In this document: positions 58,586 to 64,000 of the stretch, in pieces
Position numbering within the stretch: the first letter of the stretch is position 1
Layout: each line of letters begins with the position of its first letter
DNA from: Sporosarcina trichiuri
GTDB lineage: Bacteria; Bacillota; Bacilli; Bacillales_A; Planococcaceae
Reading direction: 5' to 3'
Length of the DNA stretch: 64,000 nt
NCBI RefSeq assembly: GCF_030406775.1
Contig: NZ_CP129119.1
Span: 2,697,501-2,761,500 of the forward strand
Notes under the pieces: model-generated
What the model was told of the DNA's origin: nothing
Seen by the model: only the letters and a program-made list of their open reading frames with translations
Database searches by the model: none
Program-made: the position numbers and the translations under genes

Positions 58586-59569
58586 ATGAAAATGAAAAAA
58601 ATTCCCGTATTCCTGCTGGCGTTTGCATTAATGCTTGTCCTTGCTGCATGCGGTTCTGAAAAAGACGAGCAAAAGCCGGAAGCATCGAACGCAGGAGCAG
58701 ATGATGAAACAGCGAGCAGTGAAGAGACGAAGACAGAAGAAATGACTTTCAAGCATGAACTTGGCGAAGCGACATTGGAAGGGACACCGGAAACAGTAGC
58801 GGTCTTCGACTTCGGTGTGCTGGATACGCTGGATGAACTGGGAATCGAAGTGGCAGGCGTGCCGCAAGCGACAATGCCTGCGTATCTTGAAAAATATGCC
58901 GGTTCGGATTACACGAACCTCGGCAGCCTGAAAGAGCCTGATTTCGAAGCATTGCACGCTATGAAGCCGGACGTGATCTTCATTTCCGGACGCCAGGCGG
59001 ATCTGTATGATGACTTCAGCGAAATCGCGCCGACGATCTACGTGGGAATCGACTACACGAACTACATGGATTCATTCAAGCATAACATGGACGTCATCGC
59101 CCAAGTGTTCGATAAGAAAGACGAAATGGAAAAGGAATTGGCGGACGTCGATCAGCAGATCGCCGACATCCAGTCGAAGACAGCTGAATCCGACAGCAAA
59201 GCACTGATCACCCTTGCGACTGAAGGAAAAGTCAGTGCATACGGACCAAGCTCCCGTTTCGGTATCATCCATGACGTGTTCGGTTTCAAAGCGGCTGACG
59301 AAGGAATCGAAGCGTCGACACACGGTCAGAACATCACATTCGAGTACATTCTGGAAACCAATCCGGATGTCCTGTTCGTCATCGACCGCGATGCTGCCAT
59401 CGGTAAAGGCGCAAATGCGAAGAACACAATCGAGAATGACCTCGTGAAGAAAACGAACGCATTCACGAACGACAAGATCGTCTACTTGGACGGGGAGTAT
59501 TGGTACTTGTCAGGCGGCGGTCTGAAGTCCATGAAAGAAATGATCAAAGAAGTCGAAGCAGGACTATAA
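58586..59569 (+). CDS. yclQ: Siderophore-binding lipoprotein YclQ
   Basis: 327 residues. Signal peptide with LVLAAC lipobox (Cys22), an acidic linker (~25-52), then a class III (FepB-type) binding protein: PETVAVFDFGVLDTLDELGIEVAGVP opens the first lobe, MKPDVIFISGRQADLYDDF and the C-terminal NPDVLFVIDRDAAIGKGANAKNTIENDLVK the second. It captures the ferric siderophore (petrobactin or its precursors in B. subtilis) and delivers it to YclNOP. Lys/Arg residues of the second lobe (for example RDAAIGKG) may hold the anionic ligand. Last gene of the operon; terminator follows. Confidence 0.92.
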   Translation: MKMKKIPVFLLAFALMLVLAACGSEKDEQKPEASNAGADDETASSEETKTEEMTFKHELGEATLEGTPETVAVFDFGVLDTLDELGIEVAGVPQATMPAYLEKYAGSDYTNLGSLKEPDFEALHAMKPDVIFISGRQADLYDDFSEIAPTIYVGIDYTNYMDSFKHNMDVIAQVFDKKDEMEKELADVDQQIADIQSKTAESDSKALITLATEGKVSAYGPSSRFGIIHDVFGFKAADEGIEASTHGQNITFEYILETNPDVLFVIDRDAAIGKGANAKNTIENDLVKKTNAFTNDKIVYLDGEYWYLSGGGLKSMKEMIKEVEAGL

Positions 59570-59576
59570 GAACGGC

Positions 59577-59612
59577 AAAAGACCGATTCCTTCCCATGGA
59601 ATCGGTCTTTTG
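59577..59612 (+). terminator. Terminator after yclQ
   Basis: AAAAGACCGATTCC (59577-59590) / GGAATCGGTCTTTT (59598-59611). Confidence 0.9.
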
Positions 59613-59680
59613 TGTCTGCCCGAAAAAAATCGGCTGTGCTACACTAAGCTCAACTTGAACGAGAGGGGGCAGGGTGACTC

Positions 59681-61624
59681 ATGGGAAAAGCGGTTACAGT
59701 GCGGGGGAAGACAGTCGAGGAGGCGGTGGAAGCAGCTCTGGAAATACTCGGGCTCGAGCTTCAGGATGTCCGGATCCATGTCAGCCGGACAGCGGATACG
59801 GGTACATCACCCGGTGCGCTGCGTTTTGCCGAGGTCGTCGTCACGCCCGTGCAGTACAAAATGCCGGATGCATTGGAATGGAACGGTGAACCGCCCTCCA
59901 CAGGTATCCGGATCATTTCCGGCAGAGTGGAGGTCCGCTCCGGAGATAGCGGAGGACAGCTGTCCATAGAGGCGGGACAAGGTGTACAAGTAATTGTGAA
60001 CGGGCAAAAAACAGAAGGCACAGCACCTGTATCTGAGCGGGATGCCGTATATATCCGGACAATCGACGAACTGACCCGAGCTCAGCTGTCGATCACCATC
60101 CGTGAGCACGGTGCGCTCGCAAGCTTGAGTGTCATACCGGGCAGGAAACTGACACGAAGCGTGAAAGATGCACCTTTCACCCGTCATTTGAAGGCGGAGG
60201 CAGATGAATTCCAGGAGACCGTGAATGATTTGTCCCAGCAGATGATCCGGGATGCCTGCGACCAGCTCGGCATTACGGCGGTGCTGGATAAGCGGGTCCT
60301 CTGGGAATCTTGTGAGACGGACGTGCCCTATGAGGCGATCATCGCACGCGGTATCTTTCCGAAACCAGGACTGGACGGGGATGTTGAAATCCAGATCGAT
60401 ATGGACGGCAAATCGCTTACGGAATACGATAAAGTGGATTATCGGGAAAAGCCGGTTGTGCAGCTTGTCGAGGAAGGCCAATTGGTGGCTGCTGTATTGC
60501 CTCCTATCCCGGGACAGCCGGGAATGGATGTGTTCGGGAATATCATACCGGCTGAAGATGGCAAAGCGGCAAACATCCGATTGGGCAGGAATGTCACGCG
60601 GACAGGCAGTCACATTTTCGCGGCCTGTGCAGGCAAACTGCTGATCGATAGGGAAAACGGCAGTATTTCTATCGATATCGCCGACACATTGACAATGCAG
60701 GAAGTGGACCTTGCGAGCGGCAATGTCCGGTTCGATGGGGATGTTGCTGTGAGAGGGAGTGTCAGCCAGGGGTGCGTTGTCGAGGCTGCCGGCAGGATCG
60801 AAATCGGCAGAGACGTCCGGAAAGCTGAAGTGAAAGCTGAAAAAGCCGTCCATATCGGCGGGCATGTGTCGTCTTCCAGAATAGCGGCGGGACAGCAGAT
60901 GACGGACGACAGGGTGTATGCGGAATCGCTCCGATCGATTTTGCCAATGCTTGGCACGATGGGGGACTTGACGAAAGCGGCTGCAGTGCTGCGTCAGTCG
61001 AGTGCGGCTGCTATAAACGGCGGGGAGCTGAAAAAGATTCTCAGAGTGCTGCTCGGTGACCGGTACCCGTTGTTCCGGGATCGGCTGCAGTCCTTCCTGA
61101 CGCTGAAGTCCGATAACGCAAGTGAGGAATGGGGCGATCTCCAAACGACCTTGTATAACTTTTTCATCAATACCATGCATGCTGGCATAAAGGAAGGTAA
61201 CGAGTTCCTGGCGCTCATCGAGTCGGCGGAGCGGCTATATGAAATGTTCCAGCCCGATCCGGTCTGCCAGGCTGCGGAACTGACGCTGTCGTACGCTGTA
61301 AACAGTATGCTGTGCTGCTCAGGGGCAATCCGGATCACCGGGCAGGGGCTGGCCCAATGTGAAGTCCATGCAAAAACGGATATCATATCCGACGGGGTCT
61401 GCCGGGGAGGCGAACTGACAGGTGAGCGGTCCGTGTCGATCCGGGAGTGCGGTTCGAAGAGAGGTGTCCCGACAGTCATCCGCACGAACGCGCACGGGTC
61501 GATTGTCATCGGCATCGCCCATCCGGAAACTATCCTGTACGTCGGCGAGCAGTCGTACCGGGTGACGGAACTGCAGCTCGGTATTACAGCGAAGATGGAA
61601 GACGGAGTACTGCGGATCCGCTGA
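59681..61624 (+). CDS. FapA-family (DUF342) protein with Jag-N-like domain
   Basis: 647 residues. The first ~50 (VTVRGKTVEEAVEAALEILGLE) look like the Jag-N/KOW-like beta-alpha module also found in the RNA-binding protein Jag. Residues ~190-420 match DUF342/FapA: ARGIFPKPGLDGDVEIQID, PIPGQPGMDVFGNIIPA, GRNVTRTGSHIFAACAGKL and successive beta-helix turns (VDLASGNVRFDGDVAVRGSVSQGC, AAGRIEIGRDVRKAEVKAEKAVHIGG). The end (~480-647) is helical then beta again. Vibrio FapA regulates polar pole or flagellar signalling; the role in Bacillota is unknown. No flagellar gene is near. GAGAGGGGGC precedes the ATG. Confidence 0.82.
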   Translation: MGKAVTVRGKTVEEAVEAALEILGLELQDVRIHVSRTADTGTSPGALRFAEVVVTPVQYKMPDALEWNGEPPSTGIRIISGRVEVRSGDSGGQLSIEAGQGVQVIVNGQKTEGTAPVSERDAVYIRTIDELTRAQLSITIREHGALASLSVIPGRKLTRSVKDAPFTRHLKAEADEFQETVNDLSQQMIRDACDQLGITAVLDKRVLWESCETDVPYEAIIARGIFPKPGLDGDVEIQIDMDGKSLTEYDKVDYREKPVVQLVEEGQLVAAVLPPIPGQPGMDVFGNIIPAEDGKAANIRLGRNVTRTGSHIFAACAGKLLIDRENGSISIDIADTLTMQEVDLASGNVRFDGDVAVRGSVSQGCVVEAAGRIEIGRDVRKAEVKAEKAVHIGGHVSSSRIAAGQQMTDDRVYAESLRSILPMLGTMGDLTKAAAVLRQSSAAAINGGELKKILRVLLGDRYPLFRDRLQSFLTLKSDNASEEWGDLQTTLYNFFINTMHAGIKEGNEFLALIESAERLYEMFQPDPVCQAAELTLSYAVNSMLCCSGAIRITGQGLAQCEVHAKTDIISDGVCRGGELTGERSVSIRECGSKRGVPTVIRTNAHGSIVIGIAHPETILYVGEQSYRVTELQLGITAKMEDGVLRIR

Positions 61625-61643
61625 GTATGAAGTGAAATTGTTC

Positions 61644-61672
61644 TTTACCGTCCTGTTGGCAGACTGTATAAT
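61644..61672 (+). promoter_or_regulatory. niaP promoter
   Basis: TTTACC (61644-61649), 17-bp spacer, TATAAT (61667-61672). Confidence 0.7.
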
Positions 61673-61678
61673 GACAAG

Positions 61679-61688
61679 TGTCATGACA
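61679..61688. promoter_or_regulatory. Putative NiaR operator
   Basis: TGTCATGACA, a perfect 10-bp palindrome at the expected transcription start. NiaR, the niacin repressor, recognises a TGTC/GACA-centred palindrome, and niaP is a known target in Bacilli. Confidence 0.55.
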
Positions 61689-61714
61689 GACGTTTAGACA
61701 TGGAGGGGAAACTG

Positions 61715-62950
61715 ATGGCGCATACGATCGCTCATTCATCAAACAAGAAACAGAATGCAAAACCAGTATCACGGAACAAACTGCTCGTCATATCAGGGAC
61801 AGGCTGGATGTTCGACGCAATGGATGTCGGAATCCTGTCCTTCGTCGTAGCGGCCATAGCGGTGGAATGGAACTTATCCCCGTCGGCTATCGGCTGGGTC
61901 GGGAGTGTCAACTCTCTCGGAATGATGGTTGGGGCAATCCTGTTCGGCATGCTCGCGGACCGCATCGGAAGAAAGCAAGTTTTTATGGTGACGTTGCTGT
62001 TGTTCTCATTGGCCAGCGGCCTGTCCGCGCTGACGACGACACTCACGGCGTTCCTGATTCTCCGCTTCTTCGTAGGCGCAGGGCTTGGCGGGGAACTTCC
62101 TGTCGCCTCCACACTCGTCTCGGAAAGCGTGGAGGCGAAAGAGCGGGGGCGCATAGTTGTGCTGCTGGAAAGTTTCTGGGCTGCCGGATGGCTCATCGCG
62201 GCATTGATCGCCTACTTCGTGATCCCGTCCTTCGGCTGGCGGACTGCACTGATCATCACTGCCCTGCCTGCATTTTACGCACTATACTTGCGCCGGAACC
62301 TGCCGGATTCACCTAAGTTCCAAGAAGAAGGGGTTCGGCAGCAGTCATTCCTGCAGAAAACGGCTGCTTTATGGGCGAAACCGTACCGTAAGCGGACGCT
62401 GATGCTGTGGGTCGTCTGGTTCATGGTTGTCTTTTCGTACTACGGCATGTTCCTCTGGCTGCCGAGTGTGATGGTGCTGAAAGGGTTCGCGATGATCAAA
62501 ACGTTCGGCTACGTCCTGATCATGACCCTTGCCCAGCTCCCGGGGTATTTCTCAGCGGCCTGGCTCATCGAGCGGGCAGGACGGAAGTTCGTCCTGTCTG
62601 TTTACCTGATCGGGACCGCAGCCAGTGCGCTTGCATTTGGAAGTGCCGATTCGCTTGCGATGCTGATGCTGTTTGGAGCGCTGCTGTCCTTCTTCAACCT
62701 CGGCGCATGGGGAGCGTTGTACGCCTATTCACCGGAGCAGTATCCGACGGCCATACGCGGTACAGGAGCAGGTATGGCCGCCGGCATCGGCCGGATCGGC
62801 GGGATTTTCGGCCCGTTGCTCGTCGGCTCCCTGTTGACGGCGGGATATGGGTTCGGCGTGATTTTCGGTATTTTCTGCGGGGCCATCCTGATCGGGGTGC
62901 TCGCAGTTGTATTTCTCGGAACGGAAACGAGTCAGATGGAATTGGAATGA
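61715..62950 (+). CDS. niaP: Niacin permease NiaP (MFS)
   Basis: 411 residues, 12 membrane helices of the MFS sugar/organic-acid branch. SGTGWMFDAMDVGILSFVVAAI in helix 1, ADRIGRKQVFM (motif A), RFFVGAGLGGELPVASTLVSESVEAKERGR and YSPEQYPTAIRGTGAGMAAGIGRIGG follow B. subtilis NiaP (YceI), including the charged Asp in helix 1. It imports nicotinate/nicotinamide for NAD synthesis. ATG 61715 is preceded by GGAGGGGAAACTG; the ATG at 61700 overlaps this site. A NiaR-like palindrome in the promoter supports the assignment. Confidence 0.87.
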   Translation: MAHTIAHSSNKKQNAKPVSRNKLLVISGTGWMFDAMDVGILSFVVAAIAVEWNLSPSAIGWVGSVNSLGMMVGAILFGMLADRIGRKQVFMVTLLLFSLASGLSALTTTLTAFLILRFFVGAGLGGELPVASTLVSESVEAKERGRIVVLLESFWAAGWLIAALIAYFVIPSFGWRTALIITALPAFYALYLRRNLPDSPKFQEEGVRQQSFLQKTAALWAKPYRKRTLMLWVVWFMVVFSYYGMFLWLPSVMVLKGFAMIKTFGYVLIMTLAQLPGYFSAAWLIERAGRKFVLSVYLIGTAASALAFGSADSLAMLMLFGALLSFFNLGAWGALYAYSPEQYPTAIRGTGAGMAAGIGRIGGIFGPLLVGSLLTAGYGFGVIFGIFCGAILIGVLAVVFLGTETSQMELE

Positions 62951-62956
62951 TTGGAA

Positions 62957-62990
62957 AAAAGACGCTGCAGCGTACTTGCAGCGTCTTTTC
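62957..62990. terminator. Convergent terminator
   Basis: AAAAGACGCTGCA (62957-62969) / TGCAGCGTCTTTT (62977-62989), with T-runs both ways; serves niaP and the carotenoid genes. Confidence 0.85.
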
Positions 62991-63038
62991 TGTTTTATCC
63001 TCTTGGAGTCAGCCAGCGCCGAAAGGGATCGGCTGTCG

Positions 63039-63539
63039 TCAGCCCGAAACCGGTCTGCTCTTTTTCCGGGCGATCAGCTGTTCGAGCCGCGGCCGGTTAT
63101 ATCGCTGTGCGATAATGATCGGCAGGTTGAACACCAGCGCGTAGGCGACATTCAGCCAGGCGGCCCAAATCGGATTCCATAGGAAGAACAGGGCAGCCGG
63201 CAGGATGGACAGCCAATGTGTGAGCTCGGCTCTCCTGGATTCCACAGCGAACTGTTCCAGGGAACCCCGGTCTGTCCCGTGGAGCCGCTGTTTGCTGTAC
63301 CCGTTCCGGATGAACATCGTCCCGTCGGGGATCAGATGCTTCCAATGCTTCACTCTGACCAGCTGCCCCCAAAGCGCACCATTCCGCTCAAAAGCGCGGG
63401 GACGGAAAAAAGAGGATCGCCGGACCAGCCAGGTATCCGGTATACGGACGGCGGCGAATGAGATGGCTAAATGGAAAAAAGCCCATGCCGCGGCGTCCAA
63501 GACGATGATCCAGCCGATCGGCAGGTCGACTACAGGCAT
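63039..63539 (-). CDS. crtO: Glycosyl-4,4'-diaponeurosporenoate acyltransferase
   Basis: 166 residues, the same length as staphylococcal CrtO (165). Three membrane segments (about 8-30, 105-120, 125-145). RSSFFRPRAFERNGALWGQLVRVKHWKHLIPDG (~40-72) and NVAYALVFNLPIIIAQRYNRPRL (~130-152) are the family signatures. It esterifies the sugar of a glycosylated C30 carotenoid acid with a fatty acid, the last step of staphyloxanthin-type pigment synthesis. Downstream of crtM on the same strand with a 103-bp gap that holds no other gene. AAAGGATG is about 10 bp upstream. Confidence 0.85.
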   Translation of the reverse strand: MPVVDLPIGWIIVLDAAAWAFFHLAISFAAVRIPDTWLVRRSSFFRPRAFERNGALWGQLVRVKHWKHLIPDGTMFIRNGYSKQRLHGTDRGSLEQFAVESRRAELTHWLSILPAALFFLWNPIWAAWLNVAYALVFNLPIIIAQRYNRPRLEQLIARKKSRPVSG

Positions 63540-63642
63540 GGCCGCTCATCCTTTCCAATCTTGTACAGCCTGCAGCGCAGGACAGCAACCGTCTGGTCAG
63601 GGTTTGCCTCCCTTTCTTTACCTTGCTTCCCTGGAAGATCTC

Positions 63643-64000
63643 TCATCCGATCGACTCAGCCAAAATCCTGACCATTTCGCGCCGGGTGACAAAGTTGCGC
63701 TTTGCAAAGCAGTCATACTTATTATGCCGCACGCTTGTCAGGATTCTCCGGTACACCTGTGCAGAGGCAAGTACCGCAAACTGGCTGTCTTTGTCGAACT
63801 CGCCGATATATTGCAAAAACTGATCATATAACATCTCGGAACGGACTGCGAGTGTTTCCCATACTGTTATGAAACGGTCGGTAATCCGCTCTTCCGCAAG
63901 CTGTTCGAGTGTATAGCCGGCTTTCGCCATTTCTTCCTCGGGGAGATAGACCCTCCCTTTGTCACGGTAGTCTTCTCCGACATCACGGAGAATATTGGTC
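63643..64000 (-). CDS. crtM: Dehydrosqualene (C30 phytoene-type) synthase, C-terminal part
   Basis: The gene enters from the right edge; the last ~119 codons are visible. TNILRDVGEDYRDKGRVYLP is the second Asp-rich, magnesium/diphosphate-binding motif (NxxRDxxED) of squalene/phytoene synthases, and the final ~90 residues form the closing helices. CrtM condenses two farnesyl diphosphates to dehydrosqualene, the first step of C30 carotenoid synthesis. The 5' part and any crtN genes lie outside the window. The pairing with crtO supports the CrtM rather than squalene synthase reading. Confidence 0.87.
   Translation of the reverse strand, partial: TNILRDVGEDYRDKGRVYLPEEEMAKAGYTLEQLAEERITDRFITVWETLAVRSEMLYDQFLQYIGEFDKDSQFAVLASAQVYRRILTSVRHNKYDCFAKRNFVTRREMVRILAESIG

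Overview
The window looks like chromosomal DNA of a Bacillota bacterium of the Bacillaceae/Planococcaceae type (Sporosarcina/Planococcus-like). Purine-rich Shine-Dalgarno sequences precede nearly all genes. Many products match Bacillus subtilis families (YwbE, YlbC, YuaF-FloT, TcyP, YerD, YdaT, YclNOPQ, NiaP, HflX), and a C30 carotenoid pair (CrtM/CrtO) lies at the right edge. Most of the window is moderately GC-rich. The first ~3.3 kb is visibly AT-rich and reads like an acquired island. Family assignments come from reading the sequence; no database search was possible.

Layout. 1-3300: end of an ECF sigma factor, its DUF4179 anti-sigma partner and four orphan small membrane or exported proteins, separated by decayed copies of a CAATAGGGCC interspersed repeat. 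3600-7750: a GntR/FadR regulator with a CynX-like transporter, then an IS1182-family element (5657-7478) whose transposase carries a nonsense codon. 7850-11000: a MarR-MMPL efflux operon. 11086-17454: YwbE-nitronate monooxygenase, the LytS/LytT two-component system directly upstream of a CstA-type carbon transporter, and an EamA exporter. 17547-26262: rRNA methyltransferase, small lipoproteins, Cu/Zn superoxide dismutase-like lipoprotein, YlbC-like CAP protein, pentapeptide protein, second MMPL pump and a cold-shock gene. 26419-30440: Pit phosphate transport pair, divergent from yuaF-floT, which has a sigma-W-like promoter. 31058-40847: MacB-like ABC exporter, fumC, PCYCGC lipoprotein, DinB, a HELGH protein, Dph6-like ATPase, DHA2 drug exporter, acetyltransferase. 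41040-54574: TcyP, methyltransferase, nitroreductase, YerD, acyl-CoA synthetase, guanine deaminase-YdaT, PutP, VOC protein, HflX, ABC exporter. 54790-64000: lipoprotein, Fur-boxed yclNOPQ siderophore importer, FapA-family protein, NiaP with a putative NiaR operator, crtO and the end of crtM.

The most unusual content is not a gene. Five intergenic regions carry tandem arrays of short motifs spaced 20 or 21 bp apart (about two helical turns): 18791-18948, 30493-30902, 36790-36962, 42532-42692 and 25884-25998. Three share an alternating TGATCATAAA / CGCTCATAAA unit and a common downstream module. The other two have different consensus sequences but the same spacing. I know of no described function for them.

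Other regulatory structure worth attention: a LytTR-type 9-bp direct repeat (12-bp spacer) before cstA, a Shine-Dalgarno-masking hairpin before the superoxide dismutase gene, and hairpins in the IS element that should block read-through expression of the transposase.
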